Below, piece after piece: positions 17,549-28,799 of a DNA stretch of 64,000 nucleotides; positions within the stretch are counted from its first letter, which is position 1; the number at the start of each line of letters is the position of its first letter. The DNA is from Streptomyces sp. NRRL WC-3626 (GTDB lineage: Bacteria > Actinomycetota > Actinomycetes > Streptomycetales > Streptomycetaceae). The stretch spans positions 124,001 through 188,000 of the forward strand of contig NZ_JOCA01000006.1 of NCBI RefSeq assembly GCF_000718785.1, written 5' to 3'. The translations under genes were made by a program, and so were the position numbers. Below the pieces are notes generated by a model. That model made no database searches. It had not been told where the DNA came from and saw nothing but the letters and a program-made list of their open reading frames with translations.

Positions 17549-19840
17549 ATGTCCAACCAGTCCGCAGCCGGTGCCCCCGGCGAACGCCGGCTCGCCACGC
17601 TCGAAGGTGTGCTGGAGCGGGTCACGTACGCCAACGAGGAGAACGGGTACACCGTCGCCCGGGTGGACACCGGCCGAGGCGGCGGTGATCTGCTCACCGT
17701 CGTCGGCGCGCTGCTCGGCGCGCAGGTCGGGGAGTCGCTGCGGATGGAGGGGCGTTGGGGGTCGCATCCGCAGTACGGGAAGCAGTTCCACGTCGAGAAC
17801 TACACGACCGTGCTGCCCGCCACCGTCCAGGGCATCCGGCGCTATCTCGGATCCGGGCTGGTCAAGGGCATCGGGCCGGTGTTCGCCGACCGCATCACCC
17901 AGCACTTCGGCGTCGACACCCTCACCGTCATCGAGGAGGAGCCCAAGCGGCTGATCGAGGTGCCGGGTCTCGGGCCCAAGCGGACCAAGAAGATCGCCGA
18001 CGCCTGGGAGGAGCAGAAGGCGATCAAGGAGGTCATGCTCTTCCTCCAGACCGTCGAGGTGTCGACGTCCATCGCCGTACGCATCTACAAGAAGTACGGC
18101 GACGCCTCCATCTCCGTCGTGAAGAACCAGCCGTACCGGCTCGCCGCCGACGTCTGGGGCATCGGCTTTCTCACCGCCGACAAGATCGCCCAGTCCGTCG
18201 GGATCCCGCACGACAGTCCGGAGCGGGTGAAGGCCGGGCTGCAGTACGCGCTGTCGCAGGCCACCGACCAGGGGCACTGCTATCTCCCCGAGGAGAAGCT
18301 GATCGCCGACGCCGTCAAACTCCTCCAGGTGGACACCGGCCTTGTCATCGAGTGCCTCGCCGAACTCGCCGCCGCCCCCGAGGAGGGCGAGGACCCCGGT
18401 GTCGTACGGGAGAAGGTGCCCGGGCCCGACGGGGGCGATCCCGTCACCGCCGTCTACCTCGTGCCCTTCCACCGCGCCGAGATCGCCCTCTCCGCCCAGT
18501 TGCAGCGGCTGCTCCGCAGCGAGGACGACCGTATGCCGGGCTTTGGGGACGTGGCCTGGGACAAGGCGCTCGGCTGGCTCAAGGGGCGTACGGGCACGGA
18601 GCTGGCCCCCGAGCAGGAGGCCGCCGTCAGACTGGCGCTGACCGAGAAGGTCGCGGTGCTCACCGGGGGGCCCGGCTGCGGCAAGTCCTTCACCGTGCGG
18701 TCGATCGTCGAGCTGGCGCGGGCGAAGAAGGCCAAGGTGGTGCTCGCCGCGCCCACCGGCCGCGCGGCCAAGCGCCTCGCCGAGCTGACCGGAGCCGAGG
18801 CCTCCACCGTGCACCGGCTGCTGGAGCTCAAGCCCGGCGGCGACGCCGCCTACGACCGGGACCGCCCGCTCGACGCCGACCTGGTGGTCGTCGACGAGGC
18901 CTCCATGCTGGACCTCCTCCTCGCGAACAAGCTGGCCAAGGCGGTGCCGCCCGGCGCCCACCTCCTCTTCGTCGGTGACGTCGACCAGTTGCCCAGCGTC
19001 GGCGCGGGCGAGGTCCTGCGCGATCTCCTCGCCGACGGCAGCCCCGTCCCCGCCGTCCGCCTCACCCGCGTCTTCCGCCAGGCCCAGCAGTCCGGCGTGG
19101 TGACCAACGCGCACCGGATCAACGCCGGGCAGCACCCCGTCACCGACGGCATGAAGGACTTCTTCCTCTTCGTCGAGGACGAGACCGAGGAGGCCGGCCG
19201 CCTCACCGTCGACGTCGCCGCCCGGCGCATCCCGGCGAAGTTCGGCCTGGACCCCCGTCGTGACGTGCAGGTGCTCGCACCCATGCACCGGGGCCCGGCC
19301 GGTGCGGGCACGCTCAACGGGCTGCTCCAGCAGGCCATCACCCCCGCCCGCCCCGACCTCGCCGAGAAGCGGTTCGGCGGCCGGGTCTTCCGCGTGGGCG
19401 ACAAAGTCACCCAGGTCAGAAACAATTACGAGAAGGGGGAGAACGGGGTCTTCAACGGCACCGTGGGCGTGGTCACCTCGCTCGACCCGGTCGACCAGCG
19501 CCTGACGGTACTGACCGACGAGGACGAGGAGGTGCCGTACGACTTCGACGAACTGGACGAGCTGGCACACGCCTACGCCGTGACCATCCACCGTTCCCAG
19601 GGCAGCGAATACCCCGCGGTCGTCATCCCCGTCACCACCGGCGCCTGGATGATGCTGCAGCGCAATCTGCTCTACACGGCGGTCACCCGGGCCAAACAAC
19701 TGGTCGTCCTCGTCGGCTCCCGCAAGGCGATCGGACAGGCGGTGCGCACGGTCTCGGCGGGCCGCCGGTGCACGGCGCTCGACTTCCGCCTCGCCGGCTC
19801 CCGCCTCACGCCCCTCTCGGCTCCCGTGTCACCCGTGTGA
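17549..19840 (+). CDS. RecD2-like ATP-dependent DNA helicase
   Basis: This SF1B helicase has 763 residues. Residues about 10-85 are an OB-like domain, followed by helix-hairpin-helix segments (GLVKGIGPVFADRI and LIEVPGLGPKRTKKI). The motor contains Walker A GGPGCGKSFT, Walker B VVVDEASM, GDVDQLPSVGAG, LTRVFRQ and the C-terminal TIHRSQGSEYP and LLYTAVTRAK motifs. This is the RecD2 (YrrC) arrangement that acts without RecBC, in DNA repair or replication-fork maintenance. The start at 17549 gives MSNQSAAGAPGERR. Confidence 0.94.
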   Translation: MSNQSAAGAPGERRLATLEGVLERVTYANEENGYTVARVDTGRGGGDLLTVVGALLGAQVGESLRMEGRWGSHPQYGKQFHVENYTTVLPATVQGIRRYLGSGLVKGIGPVFADRITQHFGVDTLTVIEEEPKRLIEVPGLGPKRTKKIADAWEEQKAIKEVMLFLQTVEVSTSIAVRIYKKYGDASISVVKNQPYRLAADVWGIGFLTADKIAQSVGIPHDSPERVKAGLQYALSQATDQGHCYLPEEKLIADAVKLLQVDTGLVIECLAELAAAPEEGEDPGVVREKVPGPDGGDPVTAVYLVPFHRAEIALSAQLQRLLRSEDDRMPGFGDVAWDKALGWLKGRTGTELAPEQEAAVRLALTEKVAVLTGGPGCGKSFTVRSIVELARAKKAKVVLAAPTGRAAKRLAELTGAEASTVHRLLELKPGGDAAYDRDRPLDADLVVVDEASMLDLLLANKLAKAVPPGAHLLFVGDVDQLPSVGAGEVLRDLLADGSPVPAVRLTRVFRQAQQSGVVTNAHRINAGQHPVTDGMKDFFLFVEDETEEAGRLTVDVAARRIPAKFGLDPRRDVQVLAPMHRGPAGAGTLNGLLQQAITPARPDLAEKRFGGRVFRVGDKVTQVRNNYEKGENGVFNGTVGVVTSLDPVDQRLTVLTDEDEEVPYDFDELDELAHAYAVTIHRSQGSEYPAVVIPVTTGAWMMLQRNLLYTAVTRAKQLVVLVGSRKAIGQAVRTVSAGRRCTALDFRLAGSRLTPLSAPVSPV

Positions 19841-19859
19841 GCGGCCCGACATCAAAAAA

Positions 19860-19952
19860 TGATCGATCAAATGAGTCACGAAGGTCACAGAGCCCTTCCG
19901 GAAGCGGAACACAGCGGGCAGGATGGGCAAGTTGGCGGCACTCAGTGCCGCC
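19860..19952 (+). promoter_or_regulatory. citA upstream region with two perfect palindromes
   Basis: The 219 bp before citrate synthase contain an AT-rich stretch with the 10-bp palindrome TGATCGATCA (19860-19869). Further down is a 19-bp perfect inverted repeat with nine-base arms GGCGGCACT and AGTGCCGCC (19934-19952), about 108 bp before the start codon. The first could be an operator and the second a leader hairpin. Neither is assigned to a known regulator. Confidence 0.45.
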
Positions 19953-20059
19953 GATAGGCCCGATGGTCGACCCCGAGTGCACTCTCCTGCGCCGAGTGGG
20001 GGATGGTGGAGACAGTCAGGGCACCTCGAAGATGAGGCACTAGGTCGGTGAGGGAAGAC

Positions 20060-21349
20060 GTGAGCGACAACTCTGTAGTACTGCGGTACGACGGCAGCGA
20101 GTACACCTACCCGGTGATCGACAGCACCGTCGGCGACAAGGGCTTCGACATCGGGAAGCTCCGCGCCCAGACCGGTCTGGTGACACTGGACAGCGGCTAC
20201 GGCAACACCGCGGCCTATAAATCCGGGGTCACGTATCTCGACGGCGAGGCCGGCATCCTCCGGTACCGCGGCTACCCGATCGAGCAGCTGGCGGAGCGCT
20301 CCACCTTCCTGGAGGTCGCCTACCTGCTGATCAACGGCGAGCTGCCGACCGTCGACGAGCTCTCCGTGTTCAAGGGCGACATCACGCAGCACACCCTGCT
20401 GCACGAGGACGTCAAGAACTTCTACAAGGGCTTCCCGCGCGACGCCCACCCGATGGCCATGCTGTCGTCGGTCGTCTCCGCGCTGTCGACGTTCTACCAG
20501 GACAGCCACAACCCGTTCGACGAGGAACAGCGCAACCTCTCCACCATCCGGCTGCTCGCCAAGCTTCCGACGATCGCGGCCTACGCGTACAAGAAGTCGG
20601 TCGGCCACCCGTTCGTCTACCCGCGCAACGACCTCGGTTACGTCGAGAACTTCCTGCGCATGACGTTCTCCGTCCCCGCGCAGGACTACGACCTCGACCC
20701 GGTCGTCGTGGCCGCCCTGGACAAGCTGCTGATCCTGCACGCGGACCACGAGCAGAACTGTTCGACCTCCACCGTGCGTCTGGTCGGCTCCTCGCAGGCG
20801 AACATGTTCGCCTCGATCTCCGCCGGCATCTCCGCCCTGTGGGGCCCGCTGCACGGTGGCGCCAACCAGTCGGTGCTGGAGATGCTCGAGGGCATCAAGG
20901 CCGACGGCGGCGACGTCGACTCCTTCATCCGCAAGGTGAAGAACAAGGAGGACGGCGTCCGGCTGATGGGCTTCGGCCACCGGGTCTACAAGAACTTCGA
21001 CCCGCGCGCCAAGATCATCAAGGCCGCCGCGCACGACGTGCTGTCCGCTCTCGGCAAGTCCGACGAGCTGCTGGACATCGCGCTGAAGCTGGAGGAGCAC
21101 GCGCTCTCCGACGACTACTTCGTCTCGCGCAGCCTCTACCCGAACGTGGACTTCTACACCGGTCTGATCTACCGGGCCATGGGCTTCCCGACCGAGATGT
21201 TCACGGTCCTGTTCGCGCTGGGCCGGCTGCCGGGGTGGATCGCCCAGTGGCACGAGATGATCAAGGAGCCGGGGTCGCGGATCGGGCGTCCGCGGCAGAT
21301 CTACACGGGTGTTGTCGAGCGGGACTTCATTCCGGTCGAGCAGCGCTGA
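20060..21349 (+). CDS. citA: Citrate synthase
   Basis: This 429-residue type II citrate synthase starts at the GTG at 20060 (VSDNSVVLRYDGSEY), with GGGAAG upstream. An in-frame GTG at 20048 would add four residues. Active-site regions are intact: PLHGGANQSVLEML, GFGHRVYKNFDPRAKII and the C-terminal GRPRQIYTG. It condenses oxaloacetate and acetyl-CoA at the entry of the TCA cycle. It closely resembles what I recall of S. coelicolor CitA, the main vegetative enzyme. Confidence 0.96.
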   Translation: MSDNSVVLRYDGSEYTYPVIDSTVGDKGFDIGKLRAQTGLVTLDSGYGNTAAYKSGVTYLDGEAGILRYRGYPIEQLAERSTFLEVAYLLINGELPTVDELSVFKGDITQHTLLHEDVKNFYKGFPRDAHPMAMLSSVVSALSTFYQDSHNPFDEEQRNLSTIRLLAKLPTIAAYAYKKSVGHPFVYPRNDLGYVENFLRMTFSVPAQDYDLDPVVVAALDKLLILHADHEQNCSTSTVRLVGSSQANMFASISAGISALWGPLHGGANQSVLEMLEGIKADGGDVDSFIRKVKNKEDGVRLMGFGHRVYKNFDPRAKIIKAAAHDVLSALGKSDELLDIALKLEEHALSDDYFVSRSLYPNVDFYTGLIYRAMGFPTEMFTVLFALGRLPGWIAQWHEMIKEPGSRIGRPRQIYTGVVERDFIPVEQR

Positions 21350-21430
21350 CACCTGCCGGTGGGGGTGCGTATGCGCCTGGTGGCTCGTTGCTGAAGGGGT
21401 GTGGGCGGCTGCCGGCCGGTCTGTGGCTGG

Positions 21431-21452
21431 TCGCGCAGTTCCCCGCGCCCCT
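21431..21452 (+). repeat. Additional copy of the intergenic repeat core
   Basis: The same 22-bp core seen five times at 3033-3341 (TCGCGCAGTTCCCC followed by GCGCCCCT) occurs here once, about 80 bp after the citA stop. The copy is exact. Its position downstream of a gene fits the other sites. Confidence 0.8.
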
Positions 21453-21539
21453 TTGGGCGTGCTGCCCAGCCGCCGGCCGCACGGAGGGCCGCGGCCCTTT
21501 AAGCCTGCCGTACCACCGCGAGTGTGCGAAGCAAGGAAG

Positions 21540-21590
21540 AAGGCGCCCTGGCCGCCGGTCCCCCCACGGGCCGACGTACCAGGGCGCCTT
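21540..21590 (+). terminator. Stem-loop downstream of citA
   Basis: Twelve-base arms AAGGCGCCCTGG and CCAGGGCGCCTT (21540-21551 and 21579-21590) enclose a 27-nt loop. The stem lies about 190 bp past the citA stop, with no gene between, and probably ends that transcript. Confidence 0.6.
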
Positions 21591-22044
21591 CCCATGTCCC
21601 GGTGCGGATTCCCCCCACGGGATCCGGCCGGGCGTCTGTGAGAACAGCGCCTGAATCGCTGTGTGAGCGCGGGCGGACCTGAACCCGCCGCACTCGTCGG
21701 TGTGCGGTCTGCCGGGACAGCGCACATTCGGGAGGGCCGCTCAAAGCTCCCCGCTGGGTACGTGCCCCGGCAACGCAATCTCCGGAGAAAGTCCCCCAAG
21801 ACATTCCCCAGATGCCAGACGGCGCCCCCCAAGACGCTGCCTGACATCGCCAACTTAGACCTTCGAACCCCTTCGATGGTTACGTTCAGATCACTGTGAT
21901 CTGCGTCTCTTGCATATGTCCCCTAGAGGCGCAAGAGTCCGCAAATCGCTCACGGGACCCAAGCGTAAGGAAGATGCGCGAGCCGTGTGAAGAGCTTATG
22001 TGAGGGTCGTACCGGACGACAGGGGTACACCCCAACTTGAGACC
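21591..22044. other. Intergenic region between citA and copA with paired inverted repeats
   Basis: No convincing gene is visible in this stretch. It holds a perfect 17-bp palindrome CAGATCACTGTGATCTG at 21887-21903. Four bases later there is a hairpin with arms CTCTTGC (21907-21913) and GCAAGAG (21931-21937), in locally AT-richer DNA. Candidate small frames here lack codon bias. A small RNA or a regulator site is possible. Confidence 0.4.
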
Positions 22045-24294
22045 TCAATGAAACGCCCGTAGCCGCAGGCTGTTCGTCACCACGAAGACGGACGAGAACG
22101 CCATCGCCGCACCGGCGATCATCGGGTTCAGCAGCCCCGCCGCCGCCAGCGGCAGCGCGGCCACGTTGTAGCCGAAGGCCCACACCAGGTTGCCCTTGAT
22201 CGTGGCGAGGGTCCGGCGGGACAGCCGTATCGCGTCCGCCGCCACCCGCAGGTCACCGCGGACCAGCGTCAGATCGCCGGCCTCGATCGCCGCGTCCGTA
22301 CCGGTGCCCATGGCGAGACCCAGATCGGCGACGGCCAGCGCGGCCGCGTCGTTGACACCGTCGCCGACCATGGCGACGGCGCGCCCCTCGGCCTGCAGCC
22401 GCCGTACGACGTCGGCCTTGTCCTCGGGCAGCACCTCGGCGATCACCCGGTCGATGCCGACGGTCCGGGCCACCGACGCGGCCACGGTCTCGTTGTCACC
22501 GGTCAGCAGCACCGGCTCGAGCCCCAGGGCGCGCAGTTCGCGCACCGCCTCCGCGCTGGTCTCCTTGACCGTGTCCGCGACGGCGAGGACGCCCCGTGCC
22601 ACCCCGTCCCAGCCCGCCACGACGGCCGTACGGCCGTCCCGCTCGGCCTCGTCCTTCGCCCGCGCCAGCTCCGGCGGCAGCGCGTCGAGGAGGAGCCGCC
22701 CCACGGCCACCTCACGGCCCTCCACACGCCCGCGTACGCCTCGGCCGGGCACGTTCTCGAAATGCGCTGCCTCCGGCAGCGCACCGACGCGCTCCTCGGC
22801 GCCCGCGGCGATCGCCCGTGCGACGGGGTGCTCGGAGGCGTGCTCCAGGGCGCCCGCGAGCCGCAGCAGCTCCCGCTCGTCGGTGCCGTCGGCGGTGTGG
22901 ACCGCCTGGAGGGTCATCCGGCCGGTGGTGACCGTGCCGGTCTTGTCCAGGACGACCGTGTCGACGCGACGGGTGGACTCCAGGACCTCCGGGCCCTTGA
23001 TGAGGATGCCGAGCTGGGCGCCGCGCCCGGTGCCGACCATCAGCGCGGTCGGCGTGGCCAGCCCCAGCGCGCACGGGCAGGCGATGATCAGTACGGCGAC
23101 GGCGGCGGTGAACGCGGCGGCGGTGTCGCCCGTCGAGCCGAGCCACATCCCGAAGGTGCCGACCGCGATCAGCAGCACCACGGGGACGAAGATCCCGGAG
23201 ATCCGGTCGGCGAGCCGCTGCACCTGCGCCTTGCCGTTCTGCGCGTCCTCGACCAGTTTCGCCATCCGCGCGAGCCGGGTGTCGGCGCCGACCCGGGCCG
23301 CCTCGACGACGAGCCGCCCGCCGGCGTTGACCGTGGCCCCGGTGACCGTGTCGCCGGCGGTGACGTCCACGGGGACGGACTCGCCGGTCAGCATCGACGC
23401 GTCCACGGCGGACGAGCCCTCGACCACCGTGCCGTCCGTGGCGATCTTCTCCCCGGGCCGTACGACGAACCGGTCGCCCACCGTCAGCCGGTCCGCCGGA
23501 ATCCGCACCTCCGCCCCGTCCCGCAGGACGGTCACGTCCTTGGCGCCCAGCTCCATCAGCGCCCGCAGGGCCGCTCCCGCGCGGCGCTTGGAGCGGGCCT
23601 CGAGATAGCGGCCGAGCAGGATGAACGCGGTGACGCCGGCGGCCACCTCCAGGTAGATCATGGAGGCGCCGTCGGTGCGCGAGACGGTCAGTTCGAAGGG
23701 GTGCCGCATGCCGGGCATGCCCGCGTCGCCGAGGAACAGCGCCCACAGGGACCAGCCGAACGCGGCGAGCGTGCCCACGGACACCAGCGTGTCCATGGTG
23801 GCCGCGCCGTGCCGGAGGTTGGTCCAGGCGGCCCGGTGGAACGGCGCGGCGCCCCACACGATGACGGGCGCGGCGAGGGTGAGCGAGAGCCACTGCCAGT
23901 TGTCGAACTGCAGCGGCGGGATCATCGCCAGCAGGACGACCGGGAGGGCGAGGAGCGCGGACCGGATCAGACGGTGGCGCAGGGCGGCCAGCTCCGGATC
24001 GGCCTCCCCGTCCTCGGCGGGCGCCTCGTCCCGCGCGGGCGCGGGTTCCTCGGCGGTGTAGCCGGTCCGTTCGACGGTGGTGATCAGGTCGGCGACCCCG
24101 ATCTCCGGCGGATAGGCGATGCGGGCCTTCTCCGTCGCGTAGTTCACCGTGGCGGTGACGCCGTCGATCCGGTTGAGCTTCTTCTCGACGCGGGCCGCGC
24201 AGGAGGCGCAGGTCATCCCGCCGATGAGCAGCTCGACCTCCGAGCGGGCCGGCTGCCCGGCGGCCGGTGCCTGGGGGGCGGTGGTGCTGGTCAT
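22045..24294 (-). CDS. copA: Copper-translocating P1B-type ATPase
   Basis: This 749-residue pump starts at the ATG at 24294, with GGAG eight bases upstream. An N-terminal heavy-metal domain carries GMTCASC (Cys29 and Cys32). The membrane CPC motif ([11 protein letters not shown]), phosphorylation site DKTGT, HP motif [13 protein letters not shown] and [12 protein letters not shown] are all present. It exports Cu(I) from the cytoplasm. It follows copZ in the same direction, with a 112-bp gap, downstream of a CsoR-type operator. Confidence 0.96.
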   Translation of the reverse strand: MTSTTAPQAPAAGQPARSEVELLIGGMTCASCAARVEKKLNRIDGVTATVNYATEKARIAYPPEIGVADLITTVERTGYTAEEPAPARDEAPAEDGEADPELAALRHRLIRSALLALPVVLLAMIPPLQFDNWQWLSLTLAAPVIVWGAAPFHRAAWTNLRHGAATMDTLVSVGTLAAFGWSLWALFLGDAGMPGMRHPFELTVSRTDGASMIYLEVAAGVTAFILLGRYLEARSKRRAGAALRALMELGAKDVTVLRDGAEVRIPADRLTVGDRFVVRPGEKIATDGTVVEGSSAVDASMLTGESVPVDVTAGDTVTGATVNAGGRLVVEAARVGADTRLARMAKLVEDAQNGKAQVQRLADRISGIFVPVVLLIAVGTFGMWLGSTGDTAAAFTAAVAVLIIACPCALGLATPTALMVGTGRGAQLGILIKGPEVLESTRRVDTVVLDKTGTVTTGRMTLQAVHTADGTDERELLRLAGALEHASEHPVARAIAAGAEERVGALPEAAHFENVPGRGVRGRVEGREVAVGRLLLDALPPELARAKDEAERDGRTAVVAGWDGVARGVLAVADTVKETSAEAVRELRALGLEPVLLTGDNETVAASVARTVGIDRVIAEVLPEDKADVVRRLQAEGRAVAMVGDGVNDAAALAVADLGLAMGTGTDAAIEAGDLTLVRGDLRVAADAIRLSRRTLATIKGNLVWAFGYNVAALPLAAAGLLNPMIAGAAMAFSSVFVVTNSLRLRAFH

Positions 24295-24406
24295 GTCCGG
24301 CACTCCGGGGTTGTGGCGAAGGGGGGTGGTGGCGTGCCGCGGCCGCGCGGTCAGCGGGTGGCCGGTGCGGCCCGGTTCACGCCGTACGGAAGCGGGGGCC
24401 TGCGGT

Positions 24407-24646
24407 TCAGGCCCGGCCCGCCAGCTCGAAGCCGGCCTCGTCGACGGCGGCGCGGACGGCCTCCTCGTCGAGCGGGGCTGCGGAGACGACGGTCACCTCG
24501 CCCGAGGAGGCGACCGCCCGCACCGAGCTGACACCGGGGAGCTGGGAGAGCTCGCCGGAGACGGAGCCCTCGCAGTGGCCGCAGCTCATCCCGCTCACCT
24601 TGTAGACGGTGGTGACGGAACCCTGGGTATCGGTCTGGGAGGTCAT
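24407..24646 (-). CDS. copZ: Copper chaperone CopZ (heavy-metal-associated domain)
   Basis: The protein has 79 residues from the ATG at 24646, with GAGGAG seven bases upstream. It is a single HMA domain with the Cu(I)-binding motif GMSCGHC (Cys22 and Cys25). It should deliver copper to the N-terminal domain of CopA encoded downstream. The gene is first in the copper operon, 59 bp from a CsoR-type palindrome. Confidence 0.95.
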   Translation of the reverse strand: MTSQTDTQGSVTTVYKVSGMSCGHCEGSVSGELSQLPGVSSVRAVASSGEVTVVSAAPLDEEAVRAAVDEAGFELAGRA

Positions 24647-24705
24647 GTCGTTACTCCTCGTCGAGGCGTATGGGGTCGGTGTGGCCGGGGCCACGACTTC
24701 AGGTT

Positions 24706-24722
24706 ATACCCCTAGGGGGTAT
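24706..24722 (-). promoter_or_regulatory. CsoR-type copper operator
   Basis: ATACCCCTAGGGGGTAT is a near-perfect palindrome matching the known CsoR box (pseudo-consensus ATACCCC-TA-GGGGTAT). It sits 60 bp upstream of copZ. CsoR repression lifted by Cu(I) is established for such boxes. The csoR gene itself is not in the window. Confidence 0.9.
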
Positions 24723-24847
24723 GAATCCAAGTGTGGTGGCCGGGTCGGCGCGGGCCGGACCGAGGCCCTGCGGCAAGGCGCGACAAGCCTCGGTCCGCGG
24801 GATAGCGTTCCGCCGGAAGCGGTGATCACGGGAAGGCGGGGCCGGTC

Positions 24848-25894
24848 ATGCGAGCGGTGGTGTTCGAGCGGTACGGCGAACCGGCCGAGGTGCGGGAGGT
24901 CGCGGACCCGGAGCCGGCGGAGTACGGCGTCGTGGTCCGCGTCGAGGCCACCGGCCTGTGCCGCAGCGACTGGCACGGCTGGCAGGGCCACGACCCGGAC
25001 ATCGCCCTCCCGCACGTGCCCGGCCATGAACTCGCCGGCGTCGTCGAAGCGGCCGGCGCCCGGGTCACCGGCTGGCGGGCGGGCGACCGCGTCACCGTCC
25101 CGTTCGTCTGCGCCTGCGGCACCTGCCCCGCCTGCGCGGCCGGCGACCAGCAGGTGTGCGAACGCCAGACCCAGCCCGGCTTCACCCACTGGGGCTCCTT
25201 CGCCCAGTACGTGGCCCTGGACCACGCCGACGTGAACCTCGTCGCCGTCCCCGACGGGATGTCCTTCGCGACCGCCGCCTCCCTCGGCTGCCGCTTCGCC
25301 ACCGCCTACCGGGCGGTGGTGCGGCAGGGCCGCGTGGCGGCGGGGGAGTGGGTGGCCGTGCACGGCTGCGGCGGGGTCGGCCTGTCGGCGGTGATGATCG
25401 CGGCGGCCGCGGGCGCGCGGGTCGTCGCCGTCGACGTATCACCGCGGGCGCTGGACCTGGCCCGGCGGTTCGGCGCGGCCGAATGCGTGGACGCGACGGC
25501 CGTACGGGATCCCGCGGCGGCGGTCCGCGACCTCACCGGGGGCGGCGCCCACCTCTCCCTGGACGCCCTCGGGGCGCCCGCCACCTGCGCCGCCTCCGTC
25601 AACGGACTGCGCCGCCGGGGCCGCCACGTCCAGGTCGGCCTGCTGCCCTCACCGACGGGCACCACGCCCGTCCCGATGGCCCGCGCCATCGCCCTGGAGC
25701 TCGAACTCCTCGGCAGTCACGGCATGGCCGCGCACACCTATCCGCCGATGCTGGAACTGGTCCGGGCCGGCGTCCTGCGCCCCGACCTCCTGGTGACCTC
25801 CACCCTCACCCTGGACGCCGCCCCGACCGCCCTCGCGGCCATGGGCGACGCGGGAGCGGGAGCGGGCGTGACGGTCATCGAGCCCTGGGGCTGA
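24848..25894 (+). CDS. Zinc-dependent alcohol dehydrogenase family protein
   Basis: This 348-residue medium-chain dehydrogenase/reductase keeps both zinc sites. The catalytic ligands are Cys38 ([10 protein letters not shown]), His60 and Glu61 (PGHELAG). The structural zinc cysteines are Cys90, Cys93, Cys96 and Cys104. The NAD(P)-binding loop reads [11 protein letters not shown]. It probably oxidises a primary or secondary alcohol. The substrate is not evident. It stands alone, divergent from the copper operon across the CsoR box, and converges on a small helix-turn-helix gene two bases away. Confidence 0.93.
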   Translation: MRAVVFERYGEPAEVREVADPEPAEYGVVVRVEATGLCRSDWHGWQGHDPDIALPHVPGHELAGVVEAAGARVTGWRAGDRVTVPFVCACGTCPACAAGDQQVCERQTQPGFTHWGSFAQYVALDHADVNLVAVPDGMSFATAASLGCRFATAYRAVVRQGRVAAGEWVAVHGCGGVGLSAVMIAAAAGARVVAVDVSPRALDLARRFGAAECVDATAVRDPAAAVRDLTGGGAHLSLDALGAPATCAASVNGLRRRGRHVQVGLLPSPTGTTPVPMARAIALELELLGSHGMAAHTYPPMLELVRAGVLRPDLLVTSTLTLDAAPTALAAMGDAGAGAGVTVIEPWG

Positions 25895-25896
25895 GC

Positions 25897-26097
25897 TCAG
25901 CGGTTTCCGCGGTCCCGGTTGCTCGGGCGGGAGGCGACCCAGGCGCGGACGGTGTCGGCGAACCAGTAGGGCTTGCCGCCCTCCACACGGTCCGGCGGGG
26001 GCAGCAGGCCGTGCTTGCGGTACGAGCGGACGGTGTCGGGCTGCACCTTGATGTGGGCGGCGATGTCCTTGTAGGACCACAGCGATCGGTCGGTCAT
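25897..26097 (-). CDS. Small MerR-type helix-turn-helix protein
   Basis: This 66-residue protein is essentially one DNA-binding domain of the HTH_17/excisionase type: WSYKDIAAHIKVQPDTVRSYRKHGLLPPP followed by a wing with KPYWFADTVRAWV. There is no effector domain. In Streptomyces such proteins are usually chromosomal regulators rather than phage excisionases, and no integrase is nearby. A G-A-G-G-T ribosome site precedes the ATG. Targets are unknown. Confidence 0.8.
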   Translation of the reverse strand: MTDRSLWSYKDIAAHIKVQPDTVRSYRKHGLLPPPDRVEGGKPYWFADTVRAWVASRPSNRDRGNR

Positions 26098-26425
26098 GGT
26101 GGCACCTCCCCGCGCGCCACGGCGACGGCCGGGGGCGGCCGTCAGGGGGAGCCGGGAGCGCGCTGGTGATCAGGCATGCGTTGTGCCCGGTGAACGAGGC
26201 CCGCCGGCGGGAGGGCAGGGGCTGTGCGCCGGGTGTGACGGAAGGCCCGCGCACGTGTGACGCCCGTGACGGCGCGGGAGTGTTTGTGACAGCAATGCCA
26301 CACAGGCGCACGCCGGTTCACCGGCGGGGCGCGTTGACATGGAGAGACCGCACGGTACCGGCGGGTACGGACGGCGGGTCCGGCAGGAGACCGCCACGTT
26401 CTCGTCCGAATGTCCGGACAAAACA

Positions 26426-26455
26426 TTGACAGGGCTTCGTACCCGGGGCTAGAAA
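26426..26455 (+). promoter_or_regulatory. Candidate HrdB-type promoter
   Basis: TTGACA at 26426-26431 and TAGAAA at 26450-26455 are separated by 18 bp, close to the housekeeping consensus. The promoter lies about 90 bp before the short iolC-like remnant and about 510 bp before mmsA. A second TTGACA at 26334 has no good -10 partner. The 866 bp from 26098 to 26963 otherwise hold only that remnant, a palindrome and an ACC-rich simple repeat near 26655-26700. Confidence 0.5.
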
Positions 26456-26545
26456 CCGGGGTGAGCGGTAGCGCCGCGGCGGAGCGGTGCGACGCCGTGA
26501 TGCCGAGCATGCCGTGCAGCAGCCGTACGAGAGGACCGGACCCTG

Positions 26546-26632
26546 ATGGCGTACGACGTGATCACCACGGGCTCCGCGATTCCCGCCCCCGACGAGATCG
26601 ACGCGGCGCTCGCCGCCGGTGCCGTCACATGA
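26546..26632 (+). pseudogene. Short iolC-like 5' remnant (28 codons) or small peptide
   Basis: A 28-codon frame reads MAYDVITTGSAI and then PAPDEIDAALAAGAVT before a TGA. Codons are strongly GC-ending, unlike random sequence. A GAGAGGA ribosome-site-like sequence lies upstream, with a HrdB-like promoter before that. The first nine residues resemble the start of PfkB-family 5-dehydro-2-deoxygluconokinase IolC, and the following gene is mmsA/iolA, its usual pathway neighbour. The best guess is the fused ends of a deleted iol gene block. A genuine small peptide is the alternative. Confidence 0.4.
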
Positions 26633-26827
26633 CGGCGCCGTACGCCCCGCGGCACACGACCACCACCGGCACCACCCGCACCACTGGCACCACCCCACCG
26701 ATCGCCTCCGGCGCGGGAGGCCGCTTCGCTTTGGCAGGAGCGAAGAGCGAGCGACGACTCCCCGCCCGCCGCGGCCCCGCGCCGGAGGTCCCACCCGAGC
26801 CCCATGTGTCCATGCACGGACCGCAAA

Positions 26828-26846
26828 GGCCGACACTGTGTCGGCC
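26828..26846. promoter_or_regulatory. Perfect 19-bp palindrome upstream of mmsA
   Basis: GGCCGACAC and GTGTCGGCC flank a single T. The element lies about 118 bp before the mmsA start. It may be an operator for the mmsA promoter or a small hairpin. It shares the central CACTGTG with the palindrome at 21887-21903. Confidence 0.5.
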
Positions 26847-26963
26847 CCGCCCGGCCGCCCGGACCTGGTGGGATGGACCCGTGGCCGGGCCACCCGAACC
26901 GCACACGCTGTACGAACGGCACGTCTCCACCCGTCGCCGCCATCTGTGAAGGAGTTCTCGGTC

Positions 26964-28466
<1,503 letters not shown>

Positions 28467-28486
28467 GCCCACCCCGGACCTTCTGT

Positions 28487-28516
28487 GCCCCGCCTCTGCG
28501 TTCGCCGAGGCGGGGC
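28487..28516 (+). terminator. mmsA terminator stem-loop
   Basis: Ten-base arms GCCCCGCCTC and GAGGCGGGGC flank a 10-nt loop, 20 bp after the mmsA stop. Confidence 0.8.
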
Positions 28517-28799
28517 GCAGGCGTTTGTGCGGAACTGGGTGCGGAGGAGGGTTCGATCAGCGTGCCGCAGTTCGTGAACTGCGTCCGGGACACGGTGGAA
28601 CGTGACGCGCGGATCGTCGCCGCTGTTCCGCCGGGCGCGGACCATGAAGCCTTGCGCGACCGCCCGGTCACCGCGACCGCCCTGGTGACTGCTCCAGCGG
28701 TTGAGCTCCCGAACCCGCGTGCTCAGTGCCTGCGTGGACGACGGTGTCGCCTCATTGTCCGGCCATTACTGCTTACGCTTTCGGCTTTAGGCTGCGGAC
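28517..28799. other. Gene-free stretch at the start of the accessory segment
   Basis: No gene is supported here. A 16-bp inverted repeat, GCAGTTC-GT-GAACTGC, lies at 28567-28582. A frame reading VPQFVNCVRDTVERDARIV starts just before it with a GGAGGAGGG-like site, but it has mixed third positions and runs into the HAD gene start with no recognisable domain. It could be a decayed gene fragment. Confidence 0.4.

Noticed and set aside
16889..19699. A 936-residue minus-strand frame opposite the helicase
   Set aside because: Only its last 197 codons (from 17482) encode a recognisable protein (Uma2). The rest mirrors the GC-rich helicase gene.
21663..21899. 78-codon plus-strand frame downstream of citA
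   Set aside because: There is no codon bias, no domain and no ribosome site, and the region looks like intergenic leader sequence.
25897..26097. Small helix-turn-helix gene as a phage or plasmid excisionase
   Set aside because: No integrase, attachment repeat or mobile gene lies nearby, and such single-domain regulators are common core genes in Streptomyces.
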